Shown piece after piece: positions 1-6,217 of a stretch of 9,466 nt of DNA. The stretch covers positions 1 through 9,466 of the forward strand of contig JAGLYR010000093.1 in assembly GCA_023132135.1 (NCBI GenBank). Direction: 5' to 3'. Numbering within the stretch: the first letter of the stretch is position 1; every line of letters starts with the position of its first letter. The position numbers and the translations under genes were made by a program. The notes under the pieces were generated by a model. It saw nothing but the letters and a program-made list of their open reading frames with translations. It was not told where the DNA came from and did no database searches. Origin of the DNA: Candidatus Eiseniibacteriota bacterium. Its GTDB lineage: Bacteria; Arandabacterota; Arandabacteria; JAGLYR01.

Positions 1-29
1 TCGCAGCAGGGATTCATGAATAACCCAGG

Positions 30-1268
30 CTAGAAGCGGTAGGCTGCAGAAACCAGCACCCGGGTGAAGGATTCGTCCCGGAGGATCTCCCGGTCGGTGA
101 TTTCGTCCGACCACCACTTGAGATCCCCGATAACCACGGCTGCATCGATCGTCAGGATATCGTCGATCAGGATCCCCGCTCCAAAGGTGTAGAAGGACCG
201 GTCCTTCTCCAGCTCGAGAGACGATCTGTAGGCGAGAGGTTCCGTGTAGTAACCTGCGCGGAGCCGCATGGGATAGAACGGCAGCAGATACTCCGTACCG
301 AAGTGCCACTGCGTCGTGGAGCGGTACTGGAACTGTCCGTCGTCCCGGAGGATTCCTTCGTAATCCAGCTGACGCCAATCCGTGTAGCGAACATCTCCGG
401 CGAAGGAGAAAGCGCCGAGTCTCAGGGCGGCGCCGCTGACGAAGGAGAAAGGCAGGCGGATCTTGTCCTCGTAGTAGTAGGTCATGGCGCCGAGACCATA
501 CCGGGCCGCCGTCCCTTCAAGTGTGAACTCCACGGGTGATTCTATACTGAAACCGAGACCCAGATTGGCACCCAGGCGCAGCTGGAGGCCCAGGACGGCA
601 CTGAAGGCAGAGTAGTCCGTGGCGATGGTTTCGTGAAAGTCGACCGAGTCGGCTTCGCCGACGCAGGACTCGCAATCGAACGTGTTGAGGACGTCGTCAT
701 GGCCATCCCAGAAGAGCACCGAGAGACCGAGAGACGCGCTGGGGGAGATGTCGATGGCGCCGCCGACGGCCCAGGCGGACACGCCGCCGGTCACGGAATA
801 GCTCTCCAGTTCCGAGAAGGTCCCGTCCTCGGTCCTGCCCCGGTAGACCATCTCCATATCGGAGCTGAAAATCCGATCGACTCCGGCCGCCACGACGGCG
901 CTGCCCCGGTAGGTTGGGAAGGGGTACACGCCTGTGAGAGAACCGAATCGCGTAGCGACGGATTCCCCCGATATGGGATCACAGGTGTAGCCGTCGTCGG
1001 AGAAGCGATAGCGGGTGTCCAGATCGTAGGATTGGTGCCTGAGACCCGCTGCCAGCTCGATTCTGCGGACCCGCGCCAGTCCGGCCGGGTTCAGGAACAG
1101 TGCGGATCCATCATCGACGAGAGCAACACTCGCGCCTCCCATGCCCATCGAGCGCGGCCCGGTGCCAAAGCGGCGGGTCACCGTAATCTCCCGCTCGTCG
1201 CCCTCTGCAGCGGTCGTCAGCATCAGGCTGAGCAGGAGGAACATCCAGATCCACGTTCGCAGTCTCAT
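30..1268 (-). CDS. Outer-membrane beta-barrel protein, PorV/FadL(OmpP1)-like
   Basis: A 412-residue exported protein, probably an outer-membrane barrel. Residues 1-22 form a signal peptide (basic MRLR, then a Trp/Leu/Met-rich core ending TTAAEG). Residues 40-65 carry the signature SMGMGGASVAL followed by an FLNPAGLA turn, shared by FadL/OmpP1, PorV and related barrels. The rest shows alternating polar/aromatic strands, and the chain ends SAAYRF; a terminal Phe is the usual BAM recognition residue. Family members move hydrophobic compounds or act as secretion-system shuttles; the substrate here is unknown. Three Cys (97, 200, 203) lie in the barrel region, the last two as CESC. The start is ATG at 1268, with an AGGAAG ribosome-binding site about 6 bases upstream and only 24 bases from the stop of the preceding lipoprotein gene, so the two are probably co-transcribed. 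The barrel class is fairly certain; the exact family is not. Confidence 0.85.
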   Translation of the reverse strand: MRLRTWIWMFLLLSLMLTTAAEGDEREITVTRRFGTGPRSMGMGGASVALVDDGSALFLNPAGLARVRRIELAAGLRHQSYDLDTRYRFSDDGYTCDPISGESVATRFGSLTGVYPFPTYRGSAVVAAGVDRIFSSDMEMVYRGRTEDGTFSELESYSVTGGVSAWAVGGAIDISPSASLGLSVLFWDGHDDVLNTFDCESCVGEADSVDFHETIATDYSAFSAVLGLQLRLGANLGLGFSIESPVEFTLEGTAARYGLGAMTYYYEDKIRLPFSFVSGAALRLGAFSFAGDVRYTDWRQLDYEGILRDDGQFQYRSTTQWHFGTEYLLPFYPMRLRAGYYTEPLAYRSSLELEKDRSFYTFGAGILIDDILTIDAAVVIGDLKWWSDEITDREILRDESFTRVLVSAAYRF

Positions 1269-1292
1269 GACTTGCTTCCTCGCTGTGGGAGG

Positions 1293-1889
1293 TTACTTCT
1301 TTGGCTCATCGGCCTGCTTCTTGGGCTCGGCCTTCTTGCCTTCCTCTGTTTTCTGCGCGCCGCCGCTTCCGCTCGGAGGTGGTTTTGGCCGATCCGGCTT
1401 GCTGCCCCAGCGAGTCCGCTTTTCCTTGTCGACGGAACTGGAGGACCCCGATCCCGAGCTGCCTCCGCCTGAGTTGTTTTTCGGTTGGATGTCCCCCGAT
1501 CCCGGGGATCCTATGTTTGTCGTCGCGCCGCGCTCGGGCGGTTTGGGCCGGGCCGGGTCGCCCCCCCAGCGGGTCCGTCCGGTTTTCTGGAGGGCCGGAC
1601 TCTCTCCCTCCCATGAATCGTAGTACCAGTAGTTATCGTACCACCAGGGATCGTTGTAGTACCCGTACCATTGGTTGTGGTAGGAGTGGCGATCGTAGTA
1701 CCGGTACATGAAGGGGTCGTGGTAGTACTGGGCCTGATCATGACAGTCCGAACAGGATCGCCGGGCTCCATGTTCGTCGGTCATGGACACCTGGCGGGGA
1801 TGCTTGAGGACGGTGTAGCAGCCGGAGAGGCAGGCCAGGGCGGCGAGGACAACAATCGCCATAGTCAACGGGTATGCCTTGGATTTCAT
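1293..1889 (-). CDS. Lipoprotein with single CxxCH motif and aromatic-rich segment
   Basis: A 198-residue predicted lipoprotein of no family I can name firmly. Residues 1-24 are a lipoprotein signal (MKSK, hydrophobic core, lipobox LSGC with Cys24). YTVLKHP follows, then C46-S-D-C49-H50, a CxxCH motif as used for covalent heme c. Residues 55-93 are dominated by Tyr, Trp, His and Asp. The rest is low-complexity: Gly/Ser runs, two near-identical copies of an RTRWG...RPKPP block (105-118 and 158-171) and a Lys/Glu/Pro tail. A distal Met or a cytochrome fold cannot be made out, so heme binding is possible but unproven; metal binding is the alternative. The frame is open to a GTG at 1907, but ATG 1889 is preferred: a GAGGAGGG site lies 8 bases upstream and the promoter puts the RNA start at about 1906. 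It is the first gene of an operon with the barrel protein. Confidence 0.8.
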   Translation of the reverse strand: MKSKAYPLTMAIVVLAALACLSGCYTVLKHPRQVSMTDEHGARRSCSDCHDQAQYYHDPFMYRYYDRHSYHNQWYGYYNDPWWYDNYWYYDSWEGESPALQKTGRTRWGGDPARPKPPERGATTNIGSPGSGDIQPKNNSGGGSSGSGSSSSVDKEKRTRWGSKPDRPKPPPSGSGGAQKTEEGKKAEPKKQADEPKK

Positions 1890-1897
1890 GAGTGTTT

Positions 1898-1905
1898 CCC
1901 TCCTC
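1898..1905 (-). promoter_or_regulatory. Ribosome-binding site fixing the CxxCH lipoprotein start
   Basis: Read on the minus strand, GAGGAGGG ends 8 bases before the ATG at 1889. It overlaps the alternative upstream GTG (1907), which therefore cannot use it. It is close to the anti-Shine-Dalgarno complement and decides the start at 1889. Confidence 0.8.
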
Positions 1906-1912
1906 ACACCCC

Positions 1913-1941
1913 ATCCTACGAACCTTCGCCGGAAATGTCAA
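1913..1941 (-). promoter_or_regulatory. Sigma-70-type promoter of the lipoprotein/barrel operon
   Basis: On the minus strand TTGACA (1936-1941) and TAGGAT (1913-1918) are separated by exactly 17 bases. The -35 box is a perfect consensus match and the -10 box matches at four of six positions. The expected transcription start is about 1906, leaving a short leader of about 17 bases that holds the ribosome-binding site. This is the best promoter in the window and implies housekeeping expression of the minus-strand operon. Confidence 0.75.
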
Positions 1942-1981
1942 CCGAGCTCGCCCGGGTGGATCTCCGGGTATTTTCAGTTGT

Positions 1982-2010
1982 GGAACCTGCGAGCCCTGTG
2001 TAGGCTATAA
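1982..2010 (+). promoter_or_regulatory. Possible ECF-type promoter upstream of the TPR lipoprotein operon
   Basis: GGAACCT (1982-1988) is followed after 16 bases by CTATAA (2005-2010), an arrangement like ECF sigma promoters (GGAAC -35 family). No good sigma-70 -35 box pairs with the local TATAAC or TATGAT sequences. It would give a leader of about 115 bases before the ATG at 2135. The motif is short, and GGAAC also occurs inside genes of this window, so this is only a candidate. It resembles the GGAACTT motif before the ECF sigma gene. Confidence 0.25.
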
Positions 2011-2055
2011 CTATGATCAGTAATGATGGCCACTGACAAGGACGATGGTTGGATT

Positions 2056-2102
2056 GTGCGCGAACAGCTGTCGCGATACGGCTGAACCGCTTCGTGCGCG
2101 AA
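2056..2102 (+). repeat. Short direct repeat GTGCGCGAA in the TPR operon leader
   Basis: GTGCGCGAA occurs at 2056-2064 and 2094-2102, 38 bases apart, just upstream of the TPR lipoprotein gene. The first copy runs into a near-palindrome (CGCGAACAGCTGTCGCG, 2059-2075) with one extra A. The second sits inside TTCGTGCGCGAA, itself an inverted repeat. This could be an operator or leader structure, or chance in GC-rich DNA. Confidence 0.3.
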
Positions 2103-2134
2103 TTCTTGGCTATGGTACTGCAACGGGGTGAGCC

Positions 2135-3841
2135 ATGTTCCGACTGCATCGCTTGGGATTCCTGATAGTGCTGCTCCTGGTAATTGGGTGCGCGCGGCCG
2201 GCTCCTTCCCCCACAGTGGAGAAACCCCGCCCTCCTCGCAGGGTTCCCGAGGGTCGGGCCATGACGCATTTCATGGTGGGGGAGATGTTCGCGGGAGGAG
2301 CGGACTTCGGGCAGGCAATCATCCACTACTGGGAGAGCCTGAAGTACGATCGGGACGCTGTTGAGGTGTGGGTGCGCCTGGGTGGTGCTCTGCTGGCGGA
2401 CGGGCAGGTAGAGGAAGCGGCAGAGGTGGCGGTCCGGGCACGCGAGCTTTCGCCGGAGTATGCGCCGGCCATCAAACTGATGGCGAATACGCGGTGGGCT
2501 CAGGGGCATGCGGAGGAGGCGATTGCCCAGTTCCGACATCTGATTGTTCTGGATCCTGGGGATCTGGATGCCCACTTCCGCCTGGGAATGGTCCTGGTTC
2601 GAAGCGGGCGGGTAGCGGATGGCGCCGAGGTGTTCCAGGAAATCCAGGGACGGTCCGCGTTCCCGCCGCGATTGCTGATTGAGATAGCGCGCGTTTACGG
2701 CTCGGTGGGAGAACACGAGAGGGCAATAGAGACGTACGGGGAGTTGAGGGAGCGCCAGCCGAAGAATGCGCAGGTACTGCGAGAGATGGCCCAGAAGTAC
2801 TTCGAGCTCGGCAGGAAGCCGGAAGCGATGGCCGCATTGGAAAAGGTGGTCAGCCTTCGGCCCGGGGACCTGGGATCCTGGCAGCGCCTTCTCCGCTTGT
2901 ACCTTGAGCAGGGGAAACTCGGCCAGGCGCTCGGTGTCACAGAAGAGATCCTGCGCCGGGACAGCACGAATGTCTCCATCCGCAAGGACCATGCTCTCCT
3001 TCTCGAGCAGACGGGCAACCCCGACGGCGCTCTGGAGGAGTGGCAATCCCTGACAACCGTCGTCCCGGAAGATCCGATGGTGTGGGAGCAGTTAGCGGCT
3101 CGGTTGTGGCGCAGAGGCGAGACCGGGAAAGCGGCAGCGGCCTTTGAGACTGCGCTGAGACTGGACTCAACCGAAATCCGGCTGTACCACAGCCTTGGTT
3201 CCCTCTACCTCGATGCGGGGAACTACGGGCGGGCGCAGGAGGTGCTGGAAGACGGCAACCGCATCTATCCGGACAACGCCGGGATACATTTCCTGTTGGG
3301 AACAGCCGTGTCCAGAGGCGGTCATCCCGAGAAGGGACTCATACATCTCCGGCGGGCGTTGGATCTGAATCCGGATCAGGAGGACATCCTGTTTGAGATG
3401 GGAATTTCGCTGGAATCCGCGGGCCGGATGGAAGAGTCGGTCGGAGTCTTCAGGAGGGTGATCCAGATCAATCCGGGCAACTCGGCGGCCTACAACTACA
3501 TCGCGTACATGTACGCGGAGCAGGGAGTCCATCTTGACGAAGCCATGGGGCTTGTCAAGATGGCTCTGGAGCTGGAGCCCGAGAACCCGTCCTATCTGGA
3601 CAGCCTCGGTTGGGTTCTCTTCCGGCAGGGGAAGCCTGCCGCGGCCGAACCGTTCCTGCGGCAGGCGGCGGAGCTGGACCCCGATCAGGCCGTGGTTCAC
3701 GAGCACCTGGGGGCCGTATACTACGGGATGGGAATGAGGGGAGAGGCAAGGGAAGCGTGGGAGAGGGCCCTGGAACTGGATCCGGACAACGAGGCTATTG
3801 CAGCGCAGCTGCGGCGTATGGAAGGTGAAATCGACCAATGA
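2135..3841 (+). CDS. TPR-repeat lipoprotein (about 15 TPRs)
   Basis: A 568-residue lipoprotein made almost wholly of tetratricopeptide repeats. Residues 1-19 are a lipoprotein signal with lipobox VIGC (Cys19), followed by a Pro-rich linker (20-38). From about residue 42 to 560 roughly fifteen 34-residue TPR units follow; clear ones end in phrases such as ALELEPENPSYLDSLGW and ALELDPDNEAIAAQL. One unit near residue 470 has an extra residue (AEQGVHLDEA). TPR superhelices are protein-binding scaffolds, so it probably organises partners at the periplasmic face of a membrane; no enzyme motif is visible. The start ATG 2135 has a GGGGTGAG site a few bases upstream. Its TGA overlaps the next gene's ATG (ATGA), implying translational coupling with the LolB-like lipoprotein. 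The same pairing of a TPR lipoprotein with a LolB/DUF4292-like lipoprotein is common in the FCB group. Confidence 0.9.
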   Translation: MFRLHRLGFLIVLLLVIGCARPAPSPTVEKPRPPRRVPEGRAMTHFMVGEMFAGGADFGQAIIHYWESLKYDRDAVEVWVRLGGALLADGQVEEAAEVAVRARELSPEYAPAIKLMANTRWAQGHAEEAIAQFRHLIVLDPGDLDAHFRLGMVLVRSGRVADGAEVFQEIQGRSAFPPRLLIEIARVYGSVGEHERAIETYGELRERQPKNAQVLREMAQKYFELGRKPEAMAALEKVVSLRPGDLGSWQRLLRLYLEQGKLGQALGVTEEILRRDSTNVSIRKDHALLLEQTGNPDGALEEWQSLTTVVPEDPMVWEQLAARLWRRGETGKAAAAFETALRLDSTEIRLYHSLGSLYLDAGNYGRAQEVLEDGNRIYPDNAGIHFLLGTAVSRGGHPEKGLIHLRRALDLNPDQEDILFEMGISLESAGRMEESVGVFRRVIQINPGNSAAYNYIAYMYAEQGVHLDEAMGLVKMALELEPENPSYLDSLGWVLFRQGKPAAAEPFLRQAAELDPDQAVVHEHLGAVYYGMGMRGEAREAWERALELDPDNEAIAAQLRRMEGEIDQ

Positions 3842-4614
3842 GAACGGGTGTGAGATGGGTGGTGGTTGGAGCGATTGCACTCGCAGGGTGCGCTCCTCCG
3901 GGCAGTCGTCTGCAAATGCCCCGGGAGGTATCGACACGAGATGTGCTGAGTCGTGTGGCCGCGCGCGTTGACACGGTCCGGACGGTCTCCGCATCGGGAC
4001 GAATGTCGATCGTGCAGGACGGAACACGCTTTGACGCGAAGCACAGGCTGCTGTTCCAGCGGCCGGAGCGGTTCCGCATTGAAGTTGAGTCGAAACCCTT
4101 TCTGGGACTGTTTGAGGCGCAGGCCGTGCTGGTCGCGGACGGTGACTCCTTTTCCGTCTATTCGCCGACCCACGACGTTGTACTGGAAGTGTCGGTGGCG
4201 GAGGACCAGGATCTCCTTGGGGGGCTGAAATGGGTGGTGCTGGCGGGCGTCCGCGATGTCCTTTTGGGACTCCCGCGGACCTGTGGGGTTTCATCTCTTC
4301 AGAGAACCGTACGGGCCGGAAAGGACGGCAAGTACGAGATCCTTCTTGATACCGGGGCGGGAACGCGGATCCTGTGGGTGGATTCCCGGAGCCTTCTCGT
4401 CGAGAAAGTCGAGCTGCGGGACGACGCGGGGGATCTCATCGTAGCCGGTACCTACCGGTATGGGTCGGACGACAGGCTGGGCCCAAAGAGGGTGGAGGTT
4501 CAGTGTCCCGGCAGTGGCGCTGTAATTACGCTGACGTATGAGCAGTTCGAGGTGAATCTGGAGGTCGACCCGTCGGATTTCGAACTGGTAGTTCCGGCGG
4601 ATGTCCGGCGGTAA
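3838..4614 (+). CDS. LolA/LolB-fold lipoprotein (DUF4292-like)
   Basis: A 258-residue lipoprotein. Residues 1-18 are the signal with lipobox LAGC (Cys18). The mature part looks like the half-barrel fold of LolA/LolB and DUF4292 proteins: SASGRMSIVQDGTRFDAKHRL near 51-71, then RPERFRIEVESK, a LVADGDSFSVYSP strand pair, a GLPRTCG region, and C-terminal strands around ILWVDSRSLLVEKVEL and EVDPSDFELVVPAD. LolB receives lipoproteins from LolA at the outer membrane; DUF4292 proteins are uncharacterised. I cannot tell whether this one carries lipoproteins or is a structural relative. ATG 3838 overlaps the TPR gene's stop by four bases, with AAGGTGA 9 bases upstream. It lies just before the sigma factor gene. 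Family assignment rests on pattern reading, so the functional claim is modest. Confidence 0.72.
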   Translation: MRTGVRWVVVGAIALAGCAPPGSRLQMPREVSTRDVLSRVAARVDTVRTVSASGRMSIVQDGTRFDAKHRLLFQRPERFRIEVESKPFLGLFEAQAVLVADGDSFSVYSPTHDVVLEVSVAEDQDLLGGLKWVVLAGVRDVLLGLPRTCGVSSLQRTVRAGKDGKYEILLDTGAGTRILWVDSRSLLVEKVELRDDAGDLIVAGTYRYGSDDRLGPKRVEVQCPGSGAVITLTYEQFEVNLEVDPSDFELVVPADVRR

Positions 4615-4674
4615 TAGCGAAAGGGCGAGAAAGCGAAGCGTCCGGTTGCAGACTGCGCAGATGACGCTTCTCCG

Positions 4675-4703
4675 GGAACTTCCTATGGATGACAAGGGTA
4701 AAA
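4675..4703 (+). promoter_or_regulatory. Candidate ECF (autoregulatory) promoter of the sigma factor gene
   Basis: GGAACTT (4675-4681), identical to the E. coli sigma-E -35 consensus, is followed after 15 bases by GGTAAAA (4697-4703) as a possible -10 box. Transcription would start near 4710, leaving about 20 bases of leader containing GGAGG before the ATG at 4730. This fits the usual autoregulation of ECF sigma operons and supports the short sigma start. The -10 element is not the classic sigma-E TCTAA type, so confidence is limited. Confidence 0.4.
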
Positions 4704-4729
4704 GAAGCAGAATGGAGGAAGAAGATCGG

Positions 4730-5371
4730 ATGAATCTTGCCTTGGTTCAAGGTGCAAAGAGCCGCGAGGTCCTCCTGGCATGGGCGGACGAGGACCTGAT
4801 CCAGCTCGTTGATGGTGGGAATGATGACGCTTTTGAAATCATCGTTTCGCGGTTCAAGTCTCCCATCATCAACTTCCTGTACCGTATGCTGGGTGATCGC
4901 GACAGCGCGGAGGACCTGACACAGGAGACTTTCATCCGTGTCTACAGGAGCGCCGGGCGCTACAAGCGGATCGCCAAGTTCTCTACATGGATCTACACAA
5001 TAGCGGCTAACCTGGGGAAGAATGAACTGCGCAATCGCTCGCGCCGACACGGCGTGACGTGGGAAGATATGCAGAACTTCGATCTGAAAATGGACTGTGG
5101 CGCGCCCATGCAGCTGCACTCCCCCAAGACAGATCGGCTTGTGGAGCGGGAGGAGCTGAGAGCTGCTCTCAATCAGGCAATTGCGAGCTTGCCGGAAAAG
5201 TTCAAGGTTCCGTTCGTGATGAGGGATGTGGAAGGATTCGCGTACGAAGAGATCGCGGTGATGCTGAAGATGCCCAAGGGAACGGTGAAGTCGAGGATAA
5301 ACCGGGCGAGACTTCGTTTCAGAGAGTACCTGGAAGAGAACTGCGAGGAAGTGCTGCGGTTTGAGACGTGA
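4730..5371 (+). CDS. ECF sigma factor (RpoE-like, group 4 sigma-70)
   Basis: A 213-residue ECF sigma factor that directs RNA polymerase to a stress or envelope regulon. Region 2 spans about residues 18-106, with DSAEDLTQETFIRVY (58-72, the core-binding and -10 segment) and FSTWIYTIAANLGKNELR (84-101). A linker follows, then region 4 (about 143-201), with LPEKFKVPFVMRDVEGF and the helix-turn-helix YEEIAVMLKMPKGTVKSRINRAR that reads the -35 box. Length fits the family. The frame stays open to ATG 4601, with further ATGs at 4661, 4685 and 4712, but only 4730 has a good site (GGAGG, 4714-4718), and residues before it look non-homologous. The longest form would overlap the LolB-like gene by 14 bases. 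It is followed after 29 bases by its anti-sigma gene. Confidence 0.9.
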   Translation: MNLALVQGAKSREVLLAWADEDLIQLVDGGNDDAFEIIVSRFKSPIINFLYRMLGDRDSAEDLTQETFIRVYRSAGRYKRIAKFSTWIYTIAANLGKNELRNRSRRHGVTWEDMQNFDLKMDCGAPMQLHSPKTDRLVEREELRAALNQAIASLPEKFKVPFVMRDVEGFAYEEIAVMLKMPKGTVKSRINRARLRFREYLEENCEEVLRFET

Positions 5372-5400
5372 CGGTTCGGTTGCGAGGGAGTGGTGGACAG

Positions 5401-6033
5401 ATGAATTGCAAGAAAACCCGATCGTTGTTCGGGCGATTCCTGGATCAGGGACTGGAACAGCGGAAGGCCCGCTCATTGATGCTGCATCTGGATTCGTGTC
5501 CTGAGTGCGCCCGCGCGTGGGAGCGATTCCGGCTGAGTCTCGAGGAATTGAAGAACCTCGAGCGGATTGAGCCGTCGCCGGCCTTTGAGTCGGAGCTGTG
5601 GCGGCGTATTCACACCGGGGAATCGGAGTCGGCCTGGCGCAGTGCCTGGGCCCGTGTCGAGAGCGGTGCTCTGTGGACAAAAATGGCGGCGGCTGCGGCC
5701 GCGGCGGCCATAGTGGTGGGCGGTCTCCTGGTGAGCGGTGTTGTGGGTCCGGGGCGAGTAGCTGTCCCGGTGGTTGAGAACATGGATCCTGGGGCGACTA
5801 CTGCGCCCGTTCGAGGCGCGCTGGACTTCCATCGCGCGGATGTAGACCTGGTGGGAAACAACGAAGCGCTGTCGGACTGGGACATTCCCAATTGGGCCTG
5901 GACCCACTCGGGTCGTCTGGAGCGCGGATTCATGGGGATCGAGGGAATAATCGACACAGCGGAGGTCGAGCCGGAATTCGTGATCCGGCGTGTGAGCCAG
6001 AACTACAATTCGCCGCCGCGAAGAGCGTTCTAG
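5401..6033 (+). CDS. Membrane anti-sigma factor with zinc-finger (ZAS) domain
   Basis: A 210-residue single-pass membrane protein, very probably the antagonist of the ECF sigma factor just upstream. The N-terminal cytoplasmic domain has the ZAS signature: Cys3, then His29-L-D-S-Cys33-P-E-Cys36 (HxxxCxxC), which binds zinc and clamps the sigma factor. A Glu/Leu helical linker (43-93) leads to one membrane span at about 95-116 (an Ala run, then IVVGGLLVSGVVG). About 94 periplasmic residues follow with no family I recognise; they could sense the signal or serve as substrate for regulated proteolysis. GTG 5368 would overlap the sigma gene in GTGA fashion, but ATG 5401 is chosen because ZAS proteins typically begin MxC and GGTGGA lies 3 bases upstream. 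The TAG stop is the first triplet of the palindromic element that follows. Confidence 0.87.
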   Translation: MNCKKTRSLFGRFLDQGLEQRKARSLMLHLDSCPECARAWERFRLSLEELKNLERIEPSPAFESELWRRIHTGESESAWRSAWARVESGALWTKMAAAAAAAAIVVGGLLVSGVVGPGRVAVPVVENMDPGATTAPVRGALDFHRADVDLVGNNEALSDWDIPNWAWTHSGRLERGFMGIEGIIDTAEVEPEFVIRRVSQNYNSPPRRAF

Positions 6034-6214
6034 AGCCCGCATTTCTCACCAGGCTTCGTCGCGAGGTGTCGTAGCTGCCTGTGATGCCAAGGAATGCGAG
6101 CGAGGGGACCGGAAGCGTACTGGTCAGTACGTTGAGGATCACCGAGCGAGTATGACGCAGTCAGCATAGGCAGATCCGACGCCGCAGCAGATTCCTGGTG
6201 AGAAACGCGGGCTA
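6031..6214 (+). repeat. 184-base imperfect palindromic element (possible repeat family or structured RNA)
   Basis: This non-coding stretch is symmetric about base 6123. The outer arms at 6031-6053 and 6194-6214 pair at 20 of 21 positions, with two unpaired bases at 6034-6035; the core is CCCGCATTTCTCACCAGG against CCTGGTGAGAAACGCGGG. Inner arms 6066-6086 and 6162-6182 match at 16 of 21 positions, and two of the five differences become G-U pairs in RNA. The centre is a perfect CGTACTG/CAGTACG (6116-6131). CGAGCGAG is directly repeated at 6097-6104 and 6143-6150. No T tract follows, so it is not a classic terminator. It starts with the anti-sigma stop codon and ends 3 bases before the HtrA-like start codon. 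It could be a MITE- or REP-like element, a structured RNA or an mRNA control hairpin. Confidence 0.75.
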
Positions 6215-6217
6215 GCC

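Noticed and set aside
10-28. Possible terminator hairpin after the barrel gene (GGG/CCC around ATTCATGAAT)
   Set aside because: The stem is six base pairs with a bulge, and no T run follows on the minus strand; too weak to annotate.
633-1472. Long open frame on the plus strand (279 codons) across the barrel and lipoprotein genes
   Set aside because: It is the antisense shadow of two well-supported minus-strand genes; it has no ribosome-binding site and its translation is Arg/Gly/Ala-rich without recognisable domains.
1916-3046. Minus-strand open frame of 376 codons opposite the TPR gene
   Set aside because: The plus-strand frame gives clear, regular TPR units; the antisense frame shows no domain pattern, and its start has no ribosome-binding site.
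3167-4294. Minus-strand open frame of 375 codons
   Set aside because: It crosses the boundary of two convincing plus-strand lipoprotein genes and reads as Pro/Arg-rich shadow sequence.
5368-5400. GTG 5368 as the anti-sigma start, overlapping the sigma stop
   Set aside because: The nearest GAGGAAG is 17 bases away, and ZAS proteins typically start at MxC, which matches ATG 5401.
4526-5680. Minus-strand open frame of 384 codons opposite sigma and anti-sigma genes
   Set aside because: The plus strand carries unmistakable ECF sigma and ZAS motifs; long antisense frames are common in GC-rich DNA.
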